Assembly (NCBI GenBank): GCA_036169595.1 | Contig: CM069767.1 | Span: forward strand, 3,973,501 to 4,037,500 | Source: Dictyostelium firmibasis | Lineage: Eukaryota; Evosea; Eumycetozoa; Dictyosteliales; Dictyosteliaceae | Length of the DNA: 64,000 nucleotides | Reading direction: 5' to 3' | In this document: positions 40,981 to 52,503 of the stretch, piece by piece | Layout: the number at the start of each line of letters is the position of its first letter | Position numbering within the stretch: position 1 is the stretch's first letter | The notes under the pieces: model-generated | What the model was told of the DNA's origin: nothing | Seen by the model: the letters and a program-made list of their open reading frames with translations, nothing else | Databases searched by the model: none | Program-made: the position numbers and the translations under genes

Positions 40981-42084
40981 TTATGTGTAAGTAAAAAAAA
41001 AATAAAAATAAAAAAGAAACAATTAAAATAAAATTTTTTAACATACCAATTGTACCTAAATGTTTAAAAACATTACACATTAAAATTTTTAAAGATTTTT
41101 CATCAGGAAAAGATTTATATAACTTCATTAAAGATGGAATGACATCACTTTCAATGATTTTTTCAATTGAAATTTGAATAGAATTTGAAGAAGATTTCTT
41201 TGGAGTCACTACGATACTAAGTACTTGAGCACAAGATAATAAAACCGAAGATGAGAAGAGATCAGATTGTTGTACCATCCAAACCATATTTTTACAACCA
41301 TCCTTCTCAACAAAGACTTGTTTATGATTATCGTCTTGTAGCATATGAATTGCTAATTTCAAAGTTCTCTCCAAAATTAGAGTATTCCATTTAAAAACAT
41401 CTCTTGGTATTTTAAACATTGTTGAAGAGTAAGTTAAAATTAACTCTGTAGCATGTAAACCAAGTTTAGTTCTATTTAATTCATGTTTTGATAATTTTTC
41501 TAAACAAGATAAAACCTTTGATTGTAATGAAGTTTGAACTTCTGTAGAGTCTAAAACTTGTTTAGAATAGTTGTTTGCAACATTACCAATTCTAAAATAA
41601 TTAACTCTATTCAATTCTTGAGGATAAATTAAATCAATACGTAATAGTGTTAATAGTTTTTCAATACCACATTCAAAAGCAATGGCTCTTGTTTTTGCAC
41701 AATCTGAAACTTGATAAAGTAAATCTAAAAATTTAATTGATAATTGATTATTTGAAGCTGAGTTAACATTATTATTGTTATTTGTAATACAATTATTTAT
41801 AATATTATTAAATATTAATTCTAATGATTGTTTTGAATCAACAATTGCTTCACTAATCTTTGGATCTGAATAACTTGAAAATATAATTAATGTATTCAAT
41901 GCAATTATTCTTAAATCATTTGAAATTGTTTCATTTATTGACATTGAAAAAATTGGTCCAATTGATCCTGCTTTTCTTAAAATCGATGCACATGATTCTT
42001 TTTTTAAAAAAAAATTAAATAAATATATAAATAAATTAATAATAAATTAATAGAAAAAAAGAAAAAATTATTAATATATAGTTT

Positions 42085-42116
<32 letters not shown>

Positions 42117-43034
42117 TTATTAGTTACCTTGAGTTGCTAAATTTGAAATTAAATTAATTAAACTTAAATTAAAAGAATTAAAAGTTGGTAGTTTATGAGA
42201 CCAATTTAAAACTTGAACAATAATTGGAATATCACCAGTTTGTTTTATGAATGATTTAATTGAATCATTACCAGTTAAAATTGAAATTACTTTTAATGCT
42301 TCCAATTGACTATTATATTCAAAAGAATCAATCTTTGGTTGTGAAATTGTAAGATAGGATAAAAGTGAACGTAAACATGTACCTTTATTAACCTCTTCAA
42401 GAAATTGTTGTTTATGTGAATTATTTGAACATGCTTGTTGATATAGTTCACCAATTTGTTTGATTGCTTGAATATGTACAGATCCCTCTCTTCTCTTTGT
42501 TAATAGTAATGATAATTCTTTAATTCCAATCTTTTTAACATCAATAAATGATGATTCAATTGGATTTTTTTTAACTGTTTGCTGCTGCTGCTGCTGCTGA
42601 TTAATAATATTTAAATTATTATTTATTTGTTGAATTTGTTGTGGTGTTTGTGATGTTGATGAAGTTGTTGTATTGGTATTATTTAATTTAAACAATCTTT
42701 CAGATGGTTTTAATATATTATTACTACTATTGTTGTTATTACCACCATTATTTAATAATCTATTTGAAACTGAATTTGGTGATGTTGATGATGATGATGG
42801 TTGTGGTTGTGATTGTGGTTGTGGTTGTGGTGATTTTTGATTTATAGAATTTTTAACAGCAACTGGTGATGAATTTAATCCAATTGTCATTTTATTATTT
42901 GCTGATGGTACAAATTTAATTGTATAATTATCAAATAATCCTCTAACCTCTTCCATTAAATCATTTACATTTTTTGGTGATCCAAAATTTTCAATTTCAG
43001 AATCTTGTAATAATCTTAAATTTATTGCACTCAT
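37831..43034 (-). CDS. Armadillo-repeat protein with Pro/Gln-rich linker
   Basis: Seven minus-strand exons (43034-42128, 41997-41047, 40897-40802, 40357-40235, 39915-39790, 39605-39417, 39350-37831) all join in phase and give 1,303 residues. Armadillo-like helical repeats start near 175 and run to about 800, for example LISNLATQESCASILRKAG, GGYQLLHNLLNTDDLEVVSN and FIGNGGIPSLLNSLYSNNEQ. Next comes a region rich in Gln-Pro (PQPQ type) and a PPPPPPP stretch. A conserved-looking C-terminal part follows (KSFDLFAQEVSTIFKRYDVF, then FSFKEALEISGFTDSELLAQ). Armadillo repeats bind protein partners; the specific role is unknown. Exon 3 is short and its donor is a less usual A|GTAATA. I do not recognise an orthologue. 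Confidence 0.8.
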
Positions 43035-43790
43035 TTTTCTTTTTTTTTTTTTGGTTTTTACTATTTTTCTAAATTACTTTAGTAATAATATGAATTTTAA
43101 TTGTTTTTTTTTTTTATTTACTTTTATTTGTATTGACTCTTTTATTTATAAATTAAAAAAAATACAAAATAAGAAAAACAAAAAAATTATATAAATATTG
43201 TTTTTTTATGTTTTGTTAATTTCTTTTATTTTTTTTATTTTTTATTTTTATTTTTATTAATATATATATATATATACAATAATTTTTTAATGAAATTTAC
43301 AACTTATTATTGAATATAAATAGAATAATTTAAATAGAAAATGTTTTTATGTTAAATTTATTTTTTTTTTTATTTTTTTTTTTTTATTTTTTTTTTTTTT
43401 GTTGTTAAATTGTGTGTTTGTATATTTGTATGTGGAGTGTGGATAAAAACATAAATTTATATAAAAAATGATGTTAGTGATGATTGATAGGTGTGTGTGG
43501 GGGAGAGAAAAATATTTATCAATAATAATGAAACAAATTTAAAAAAACCAATAAAAAAATCTATGTATGGGGTGAATATTGGACCGTATTGTTGTCACTA
43601 TAATGGTAACTCCCGAAATTTAAATCACAATATACAAAAAGATATATAAATTAATAATGATAATAAAATTAAATGATAGATTATCGTGATTACAAACAAA
43701 CTACTTTTTTCCCTTTACTATTTTAAATGGTTATTGATTCAAATGGAAGTATTACAAATAAATAAATTAATAAATTAATTAATTAACAAA

Positions 43791-43833
<43 letters not shown>

Positions 43834-43876
43834 ATGATCAAAACAAATTAAATTGCTTTCATAAAAAAATAAAAAA

Positions 43877-43913
<37 letters not shown>

Positions 43914-44177
43914 GAAATTAAAAAAATAATAAAAAAAAAAAATTAAAAAAAAAATTAAAAAAAAGATATTTTTAACTAATCTCATCCACTGGAATAACAA
44001 AACCCAAAGTGGGGCAGTTGCAGTTTGATTTATATAGTAAAAAATAAAATAAAATAAAAAAATTAAAAAATTAAAAAAAAATTAAAAAAAAATAATAAAA
44101 TGATTAAAATTCACTTGAATTATAGATAATACAATTATTAAATTAATACCTCTTGATCTTTACTTTATGGACTAATC

Positions 44178-44210
<33 letters not shown>

Positions 44211-44638
44211 AAGGGTATTTAATTTATTAATATTACATTAATATCTATAACTATAAGTATAACACTCATAATTTGCATTGTAATATACCCATCAAATTAT
44301 AATAATATTATTTAACTCACAAAAAAAATCTGATATTTCGAAAAAAAAAAAAAAAAAAAAAAAATAAAATGATAACAATTTAATATTCTAATGTAGAATA
44401 AAAATTAATTTCCTTTTAAGATCCATATGATATTTTTTTTTTTTTTAAATATAAAAGGCAAGAACATTAATATACAAGCTATTGTGTGTGTGTGTGTGTG
44501 TGTGTGTTATCCTTGCATTATCCAACCATCAAAATCTAATTTTAATCAATGGTATCCAAATTTAATAATTTCAATATATTTCTTCACAATCCTTAATTGA
44601 TTTACATTCATAAAAAAATTAACTATAACCATTGAAAT

Positions 44639-44670
<32 letters not shown>

Positions 44671-44896
44671 ACAAAGATTTTTTTTTTTTTTTTTTTTTTT
44701 TTTCATTTTATTTTTATTTTTATTTTTATTTCAAAACTTTTACATATCTGAATATTCAATAAAAAATTAATTTAATTTTTAATTTTATAAAATTAAAATT
44801 TACAATATTATTAAATTTATAATAATACGATAATTTAAAAAAGGAAAAGGGAAAAAAAAAAAAAAAAAAAAAAAAGGAAAAAAAAAAAAAACAAAA
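43035..44896. other. Long divergent promoter region
   Basis: 1.9 kb between the armadillo gene (-) and the CHORD gene (+). It contains an AAAT tetramer array (43792-43836), TA repeats (44188-44212), a GT repeat, and richer patches at 43480-43510 (GGTGTGTGTGGGGGA, which looks like a G-box), 43565-43625 and 43980-44030. These patches could be regulatory or a small ncRNA. No ORF of note. Confidence 0.5.
44483..44507 (+). repeat. TG dinucleotide repeat
   Basis: Twelve copies of TG in the divergent promoter. A GT repeat is unusual in a region otherwise made of A/T repeats, and could form a variable site. Confidence 0.95.
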
Positions 44897-45974
44897 ATGG
44901 TTAAATGCGGTAATAATGGTTGTGGTAAAGAATTTGAAGTAGGTAGTCAAGATGAATGTTGTTTTCATCCAGGATCAGCAGTATTTCATGAAGGTTCAAA
45001 AGGATGGTCATGTTGTAAACCTAGAGTATTAGATTTTGATGATTTTTTAAAAATACCAGGTTGTGCAACAGGTTCACATAAAATTGCTGAACCAAAACCA
45101 CAATCAAAACCAATTGTACAATCCTCAACAACCAATTCAGATTATGCTTCATCATCATCAACAACAACAACAACTACTACAAAACCACATCCATCAGATA
45201 AATTTACACCAAAACCAATAAACAATAGCGGTAATGATAGATCAACACCAACATTAGCACAACAATTCCAAAAACCACCAATTGAATATGTAGAAGAGAA
45301 TGATGCTGATGATGCAGTTATATCAATTGGTGCTAGATGTTGTAGAAATGGTTGTTCCAGTGGTATTTATAAAGATGATGAATCACGTAAAGAACAATGT
45401 AATTATCATCCTGGTGAACCTGTATTTCATGAAGGTTCAAAAGGTTGGTCATGTTGTAAACCAAAGGCTGCAATCTTTGAAGAGTTTCTAAAGATTAAAG
45501 GTTGTAAACATGGTAAACATAGATTCGTACCACCTCCAAAAGACAATAGTGTAGTAGAATGTCGTCATGATTGGTATCAAACATTTGATTCTGTTTTAAT
45601 GACCATCTATGCAAAAGCTGTCGATAAAGATAATTCTAAAATTCAATTTTTAGATAATAAAACTGTAATCTTTCATTCCTTACTCAAAAAAAAAAAAAAA
45701 AAAACAAAACAAAAGCAAAAACAAATAATAGTAACTAATTAATTTGAACAATTTATTTTTTTAAAAAAAAAAAAACTAGGTATCAGTAGATTTGAAATTA
45801 GCTGGTGATAAAATGTTTAAAAAAGTTTATAATTTAGCAGGAACAATTAATACTGAAACAAGTAAATTTGATGTTTTGAAAACAAAGATTGAATTCAAAC
45901 TAATTAAAGATCCACAAGAATCTTGGTCAAGATTAGAAATTGAAGAACAAGAATTATATAGTTACCAAGTTTAG
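44897..45974 (+). CDS. CHORD-CS domain protein (RAR1/CHORDC1 family)
   Basis: Two exons (44897-45664, 45780-45974) give 320 residues. Two Cys/His-rich CHORD domains lie at about 4-63 (CGNNGCGKEF, CCFHPG, FHEGSKGWSCCKP, CATGSH) and 147-209 (CCRNGCSSG, CNYHPGEPVFHEG, GWSCCKP, CKHGKH). Each binds two zinc ions in known members. A CS domain covers about 215-305 (CRHDWYQT, VSVDLKLAG, KIEFKLIK). The order CHORD-CHORD-CS is that of animal CHORDC1/Morgana, an Hsp90 co-chaperone, and the length agrees. In plants the related RAR1 acts with Hsp90 and SGT1. An Hsp90 co-chaperone role is therefore well supported by family, not by direct evidence here. The intron falls within the CS domain. Confidence 0.93.
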
Positions 45975-46353
45975 AAATATCGATAAAAAAAAAAATAATA
46001 AACGTTCAAAAATTATTATTTCTCTTTTTTTTTTTCTTTCTAATATTGAAACAAAACTAAAATAAAATAAAATAAATGAAATGAATTTGTTTTTTTTTTT
46101 TTTTTTTAGTTAAAAAGTTATAAATTGTACAAGTTGAGTTAGGTTTATTGTGTATTTTTAGAAGTGAAAAAACTTAATGTGAAAAATGTTATTACTCTAA
46201 AAGATGTAAAATATTCAGAGGTTTTTTTTTGATTAAAAAAGGGGAGTAGGTGCGAGGAGGAAAAAAAAAGGAGGTAGAAGAAATAAAAAAATTTTGATTA
46301 TTTTTTTTTTTTGTTTTGTTCTTTTTTCAATTACTTTTTTTTTACTTTTGATT
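45975..46353. other. Convergent 3' spacer
   Basis: 3' flanks of the CHORD gene and atg8b. A/T-rich with a slightly mixed patch at 46120-46290, and no gene seen. The minus-strand open frame at 46233-46430 is in low-complexity DNA and overlaps the atg8b 3' end out of frame. Confidence 0.5.
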
Positions 46354-46991
46354 TTAAATATCGGAACCAAAAGTATTTTCTCCACTGTAGCAAATATATA
46401 AAAAGCCGTCTTCGTCTTTATGTGCATCATATATTGAGGATAAAAATTGGCTAGATGGTGGTAAATTATTCTTATTTACAAATAAAAAAATTGCTTTTTG
46501 TTCATTATGATCGGAATCGTCTAAATGTTTTCTAATCTCCATTATAAAATTCTATTTTTAATAATTTTAATATTATTAGTACGTGACTTTTCTTTTTTCT
46601 CTTGTTTTTTTTTTTTTTTTTTTATTGTTTAAAATTGTTATTTGTACATACAGTTATAACCATATTTGATGGTGCAAGGAATTTCTTTTTGTTAATATCT
46701 GGTACATCACTATTTGCAGCTCTTTCAACAATAATCTGTTAAAAATGAAAATAAAAAATGAATTAATAACACTATTGTATTATTATAAATGAAAAAAAAT
46801 CCTACATACTGGTAATCTATCCTTATATCTATTTCTAATTTTTGATGATATTAATTTTCTCTTTTCTACAAAAACAAAGAAAAAAAAAAGTTAGTATATT
46901 GAGGAAAAACCGAATTTCGTGTCAATTTTAAAAAAAAAAAATACACACCAAGAGAATACTCTTGTTTAAATGATTTTGATAGTAATGCCAT
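46354..46991 (-). CDS. atg8b: Autophagy ubiquitin-like protein Atg8b
   Basis: Four minus-strand exons (46991-46949, 46865-46810, 46735-46652, 46551-46354) join in phase to 126 residues. Typical Atg8/LC3 pattern: [20 protein letters not shown] at the start, then [40 protein letters not shown] and [20 protein letters not shown]. It ends in TFGSDI, so a protease of the Atg4 type would have to remove SDI to expose the Gly for lipidation (family knowledge). Several positions differ from the more usual Atg8a (for example [20 protein letters not shown]), so it is the divergent second copy known in Dictyostelium. It acts on autophagosome membranes. Small first exon and three introns make it easy to miss. 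Confidence 0.93.
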
Positions 46992-47085
46992 AGTTTAATT
47001 TGTTATTTAAAAAAAAAACTATTATTTATATTTTAATTATTTGTTTTTTTTTTTTTTCTTTCTTCTTTTTTTCTTTTTTCTTTTT

Positions 47086-47125
<40 letters not shown>

Positions 47126-48366
47126 AAATTCAAAAAAAAAAAAAATTAATATCCAAAATTATATTGTTTCTAATTATTGTTGTTTATTTAAAAAAAGTTT
47201 GTTTCTAAATTTATTTATTTAAAAAAATATATTTATATTTTTAAAAAAAAAAAAATATATAAATATATTATTATTATTTTTAATATGACAAGTGGAAAAT
47301 AACAAAAAAATAAAAGGGAAAAAAATATTTATTTATTTAAAAAAAAAAAAAAAAAAAAAACCACAAAAAAAAAAAATTAAAAAATTAAAAAAAAATAAAA
47401 TAAAAATAAAAAAAATTATTTTAAAAAAAAAAAAATTAAAATTAAAAATTTAGGTGTGTGGATATTTTAAGAGATTGAGTTTAAATTTATAAACTAATAA
47501 CTATGTAGAAATACACAACTATAGCCATAGGTTTTTTTTTATTTTTTTTTATTTTATATATTTTTTAACACTGGGAAATTTTAACTCTTTTTTTCATTTT
47601 TATAAAATTTAATAAACTGAGTTTCAAGATTTTTGAATTTTTTTTCAAAACGATCGATATAAAAAAAAAAAATAAAAAAAATAAAAAAAATAAAAAAAAA
47701 TAAGAAACAATGAACTTTCATGATTATTATTATTATTATTATTTATTTTTTTTTTTCTTAAAAGAATAATATTATTTTTGGGTATAATTATATAATCTAT
47801 AGATATATCTTTTATTTATTATATTTTTTTTTTTATTTTTTTTTTTTATTTTAAAGTAACATATAAATTTTGTAGGTAAGTATTTTTATGTTATTTTTGA
47901 AATTCAATTTAAAAATAAGGTTACACGAAAGAAAAAGTAAAAATAAAATATCTGTAAACTCCATACAAAAATTAAAAAAAAAAAAAAAAAAATTAACAAA
48001 GTAAAAAGATTATTTTATATAATTTTGTTAATTATTTTTTTTTTTATTTTATTTTTTATTTAAATTTTACTCTTTCTCTTTTTTTTTTTTTTTTTTTTTT
48101 TAAAACTAGTATTATTATTTAAAAAACAATTACAATAATTAATAATTTCAGAATAAAATTTTCAAAAAAAAAAATTCAAAAAAAAAAAAAAAAAAAAATC
48201 TTTTTCACCAAAGATTACAACAACACCCCCCACAACACTAACTAATACAAATTAAAAACAAAAATAAAAACAAAAATAAATAATAAATAATAAATAATAT
48301 AATAATAAAAATAATAATATAAAAAAAACGGAATAAAATAGGGGGAGGTATCTCTAGATTTACATA
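46992..48366. other. Divergent promoter region of atg8b and the RhoGEF gene
   Basis: Almost only A/T homopolymers and a CTTTTTT-type pyrimidine tract at 47055-47120. Mixed patches at 47450-47640 (containing GGTGTGTGGAT) and 47860-47970 may carry regulatory sites. C-rich leader (ACACCCCCCACAACAC) lies at about 48225. No gene seen. Confidence 0.5.
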
Positions 48367-51273
48367 ATGATACAACCATCAGACAATGATAAAAATAAAA
48401 AAAATGATAAAATAAAAGAAAAAGAAAAAGAAAAAGAAAAAGAAAAAGAAAAAGCAAAAGAGAAAGAGAAAGAGAAAAAATCAAAGCCAATTAAAAAGAA
48501 AGATTTCGTAATATCAGCACCAACAAATTTTAGATCATTTGATGATCCTATACCAATACAATCACAACCATCAGAACACAGTGTATCAACTGATATATCA
48601 GATAACGATACACAACAACAACAACAACAACAACAAGAAGAAGAACAACATCAAGAACAAGAACACAAAAATACAACACAAAAAATAAAACCACCACCAT
48701 TACCAAATAAAAATAATTGTAAACTTTTACCAAATTATAATAATAACCATAAAAATAATGATAATGAATTAAACGAAAAAATTTATTTTAAAGTTTCAAA
48801 TGAATTATTAGAGGATGTAAAGAAATGGGAGACAAAGAAACAAGAGTATAGTGAATCTATTGATTCATTATTATTGAAGAAACAAGAGCAATTGAATCAA
48901 ATCTTTCATGATTATCTATTAGAGATGAGACCAATATTGGATAAACATTTCGTTAACAATGACGAGATGATGGATGAAAAATTAAAGAGAGAGATATTAG
49001 AGAATGAAGAGCAAAGACTTCAACAAGTTCAACAGAAACTATTCGGTTCAAAGAATGCATCTATTCTAACTATTGAATCAAAGATTAGAGTAAAACGTCG
49101 TGAAATCGATATGCATAATAAAATAACATTGATTCAATCAGTTGTCAGAGGTTGGTTAGCGAAAAGACGATATAAAAAGTTACGTTCAAAGCTACAAAGA
49201 CGTCAACTATGTCTACAAGAGATTGTTGAAACTGAAAGAAAATATGTAGAATCACTATCGTTAATGATTAAACTATTCTTAGTACCATTACAAACTCAAA
49301 AGAAAGATTTACTATCACCATTAGAAATTCAATCAATCTTTGCAAACTCTTCGGTAATATATGGTGTACATAAAGAATTATTAGATACTTTAGAATCATC
49401 ATTAAAATATAATAATGGTAATGGTTGTGGAGGTATTAATGGTAATAGTGTTACTAGTGGTACCAATGAAGAAGGCAAATCAATTGCAGAATGTTTCTTA
49501 TCATTATCACCATTTTTAAAGTTATACACACAATATATTAATAATTTCAATAATGCCTCATCAACATTAGTTGAATGTAAGAAAAGGGATTCTAAAATCA
49601 ATCAATTCTTTTTTAAAGATAATAAAGATAATATACAATTGGGTAAGAGGGATTTCTTAGACTTACAAATTCAACCAGTTCAAAGAATACCAAGATATAA
49701 ATTACTTCTCTCTGAATTATTATCATCTACACCAATAGATCATAAAGATTATGAAGTTGTAAAGAAAGCATTTACTGTAATTCAAGAACTTGCAATGAAC
49801 ATAAATGAAAGTAAAAGAACTGCAGAAGGATTAGAAAAGATTATATTGGTTCAAAGTTGTTTAACAAAATTCATTGAATTAGTTAAACCACATCGTCGTT
49901 TAATTAAAGATGGACCATTATTATTTGAAAGAAGAGGTAAATTAAAAGAACGTTATCTATTCTTATTCAATGATAGTTTATTATTATGTAAAAAATTAAA
50001 TGGTATATTATCAACATCAGATCATAATTCAATATCATCATCATCATCAAATAATAATAATAATAGCAATAATAATAGTGGTGGAAGTAGTAATAATAAT
50101 AGTAGTGTAAATTCATTTACAAGTATAATAAGTAGTAATTTTAATTCAGATATTAGATTTTTACCAATTAGTTTTATGGATATGAACAGTGCTATTGTAT
50201 TACCAACTCAAGATCCAGAGTATCAACATGGTTTCGCTATACTAGGTAATGAACATCTTTATTTCTATTCAAGGAATGCAATAGAACAACATGAATGGTT
50301 ATTAATTCTAAAAGAGATTACCAAAGAATTGGATCAAAATTTAAATTCACTAAAAAAGGAAACATCAGAATTGGATCTTAAAGACTCAATGTTAAATCCA
50401 TTAGTTAAGCAACATGATAGTAATAGAGACTCTCTACTATTGGCTTCATCAATCACAAATCCTAAAAGACAATCTAAAATTTTATCTGAACAACAACAAC
50501 AGCAACAAAATAGTCAACCAAGAGTTGTTGAAAGATATAGTGGCGGTAATTATAATAGTATTAATAATGGTAACTTAAGTAATAGTGGTGGTAGTAATAG
50601 TCCATCAAGTTTTTCTCCTCCACAAATCAATAGGAGTAATGGCAGTAATGGCAGTAATGGAAGTGGTAATAATTCACCAACACAATCACAAATTTTACAA
50701 CCACCACCACTACCTTTATCTTCTGTTCAAACAATATCATCACCACCCCCATTTATTTTACCTCAACAACACCAGGTACAATATCAACAACAACAACAAC
50801 AACAACACCAACAACCACAACAACAACCAATTGTTGATTTAACAATTAGAGAATTATTATTAATTTATAGTGAAATCAATGAATTACAAAAAGAAATGAT
50901 TAATCCAAGTAATCAATTTGAATTATTATTTAATGGGCAATTAGGACAAATTAATATGATTAGACAACAATATCCAAATGTTGAAATGATTTATAATAAA
51001 TTGACACAAATCCTACAGAGAGTATCAACATTAAAGAATCAATCAAATACTTTACTATCAAATCAAAATACACTTCAACTTTTACAAAATGTAATTATTC
51101 AAGGTAAAGATCACATTGGAGCTTATAATGAATGGATTAAAAGAACTTATCCAATGGGACCATCTGATCCTTCCTCAACTCAACCACGTTTCTTGACTAT
51201 AAACTTTATGAAGTGGTATAATAATTTACATACTGTTTGGGGTCAAATTATAGATTTAAAACAACAACAATAA
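48367..51273 (+). CDS. RhoGEF with IQ motif, DH and PH domains
   Basis: A single exon of 968 residues. The N-terminus is a KEKEKE-type charged repeat and a Gln/Glu-rich stretch. An IQ motif (ITLIQSVVRGWLAKRRYKKL, near 255-275) should bind calmodulin-like light chains. It leads straight into a DH domain (LQEIVETERKYVESL near 280, then DLQIQPVQRIPRYKLLLSEL near 435) and a PH domain (about 515-660: KDGPLLFERRGKLKERYLFL, FNDSLLLCKK, then HEWLLILKE). DH domains exchange GDP on Rho/Rac proteins. The PH domain is interrupted by a Ser/Asn-rich loop. The C-terminal 300 residues are Ser/Gln/Pro-rich with a helical end. Likely a Rac activator in actin control. Not tied to a particular named Dictyostelium GEF. 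Confidence 0.9.
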   Translation: MIQPSDNDKNKKNDKIKEKEKEKEKEKEKAKEKEKEKKSKPIKKKDFVISAPTNFRSFDDPIPIQSQPSEHSVSTDISDNDTQQQQQQQQEEEQHQEQEHKNTTQKIKPPPLPNKNNCKLLPNYNNNHKNNDNELNEKIYFKVSNELLEDVKKWETKKQEYSESIDSLLLKKQEQLNQIFHDYLLEMRPILDKHFVNNDEMMDEKLKREILENEEQRLQQVQQKLFGSKNASILTIESKIRVKRREIDMHNKITLIQSVVRGWLAKRRYKKLRSKLQRRQLCLQEIVETERKYVESLSLMIKLFLVPLQTQKKDLLSPLEIQSIFANSSVIYGVHKELLDTLESSLKYNNGNGCGGINGNSVTSGTNEEGKSIAECFLSLSPFLKLYTQYINNFNNASSTLVECKKRDSKINQFFFKDNKDNIQLGKRDFLDLQIQPVQRIPRYKLLLSELLSSTPIDHKDYEVVKKAFTVIQELAMNINESKRTAEGLEKIILVQSCLTKFIELVKPHRRLIKDGPLLFERRGKLKERYLFLFNDSLLLCKKLNGILSTSDHNSISSSSSNNNNNSNNNSGGSSNNNSSVNSFTSIISSNFNSDIRFLPISFMDMNSAIVLPTQDPEYQHGFAILGNEHLYFYSRNAIEQHEWLLILKEITKELDQNLNSLKKETSELDLKDSMLNPLVKQHDSNRDSLLLASSITNPKRQSKILSEQQQQQQNSQPRVVERYSGGNYNSINNGNLSNSGGSNSPSSFSPPQINRSNGSNGSNGSGNNSPTQSQILQPPPLPLSSVQTISSPPPFILPQQHQVQYQQQQQQQHQQPQQQPIVDLTIRELLLIYSEINELQKEMINPSNQFELLFNGQLGQINMIRQQYPNVEMIYNKLTQILQRVSTLKNQSNTLLSNQNTLQLLQNVIIQGKDHIGAYNEWIKRTYPMGPSDPSSTQPRFLTINFMKWYNNLHTVWGQIIDLKQQQ

Positions 51274-51492
51274 CAATAACAATAATCAATAATAATAACA
51301 CCTACAAAATAATAACAACATATATCAAATAGTTATTATAATAAAACCAAACTTTTATTTATTAAACTTTATATATATATGTTTTTTTATATAAATAATT
51401 TTTCAGAATATCTGAATTTTAGTTTATTTTTTATTTTTTTTATTTATTTATTTATTACTTTTTTTTTTTTTTTCAATAAAACTTCTAAATTT

Positions 51493-52161
51493 TTAAATTT
51501 TTTTACCTGCTCTTGATAAATAACGAGCTAATAATGGTACAATGATTAAAGTGAGTGGAGTACGAACTACTGTTGAAATTTTTGTACAAGCGAATGCAAC
51601 AGCAAATGCACCTAAACTTGGATTAACAGCATTACGTGGAATATGTAAAAAGTCAAGTGCATGATTGATGTCGACACCAGATGAGAAAAGAATATAGAAA
51701 CCTCCCATTGTTAAGAAATAAATACCAAAATGAACGATGAGTGCTAATTTACCATATTTTTTAAACATATATTTAATTTTTTCACCAGTGCTTAATTTTT
51801 TTAATTTTTCTTTTTCATCAATTCCATCATCGTCATCCTCTTTTTCTTTTTTATCTTTAATCTTTTCTTCTTTATTTTCTTCTTTATTTTCTTTTGGTGC
51901 ATTAGATGATGATGAAAAAGTTCTAATATTCGATTTTAAACTATTTGATACCATTGGTAAAACTGAACCAAATGAAAATAATGTTTTATTATTAAATTTA
52001 TTATTGCTCGAAAATAAAGATTTATTATTTTGATTGAACGATGCAATATTATTATTATTATTATTATTATTATTAAATGGAAGTTTACTTGAAAAACCTC
52101 TATTTAAATTTAAAAAATTTGGTTTGGCCAAATTATTACATAATCTGATAGATTTTAACAT
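51493..52161 (-). CDS. FAM210/DUF1279 mitochondrial membrane protein
   Basis: A single minus-strand exon of 222 residues. The N-terminus (MLKSIRLCNNLAKPNFLNL, then NRGFSS) is basic and lacks acids, fitting a mitochondrial targeting signal. A charged Lys/Glu/Asp segment follows. The C-terminal domain (about 125-222) has KYMFKKYGKLALIVHFGIYF, two or three hydrophobic helices and NPSLGAFAVAFACTKISTVV ending in RTPLTLIIVPLLARYL. This matches the FAM210A/B family (DUF1279), whose animal members act in mitochondrial translation and membrane biology. The orthologous function in amoebae is inference. Confidence 0.85.
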   Translation of the reverse strand: MLKSIRLCNNLAKPNFLNLNRGFSSKLPFNNNNNNNNNIASFNQNNKSLFSSNNKFNNKTLFSFGSVLPMVSNSLKSNIRTFSSSSNAPKENKEENKEEKIKDKKEKEDDDDGIDEKEKLKKLSTGEKIKYMFKKYGKLALIVHFGIYFLTMGGFYILFSSGVDINHALDFLHIPRNAVNPSLGAFAVAFACTKISTVVRTPLTLIIVPLLARYLSRAGKKI

Positions 52162-52503
52162 TTTTTTTTTTTGTTTTTTTTTATTTTTTTGATAAAAATG
52201 AAAATTTACAAACGACCAACTACTAATTTATTATTAAAATTTTTATGAAAATGAAAAAAAAAAAAAAATAAAAATAAAAAAAAAAAATAAAAAATAAAAA
52301 TTAGAAAATAAAAAATCAATCTCGACATGATTACGCTTTGAAATTCGTTTAAAATGAAAGATATACCACTGCACACACAAAAATTTTGTCATATTTAAAT
52401 TCTTTAATTAAAAGAATCACTTTTTAAGAATATTTAGATAATAAAAAAAAAAATATTTTAATTATTATTATTTTTTTTTAAATTTTATTTTTATAATTTA
52501 TTA
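52162..52503. other. Spacer between the FAM210 and F-box-like genes
   Basis: Upstream region of the FAM210-like gene (-), with a mixed patch at 52320-52400 (CTCGACATGATTACGC and CACTGCACACAC) inside A/T-rich DNA. The patch is a plausible promoter element site. No gene. Confidence 0.5.
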
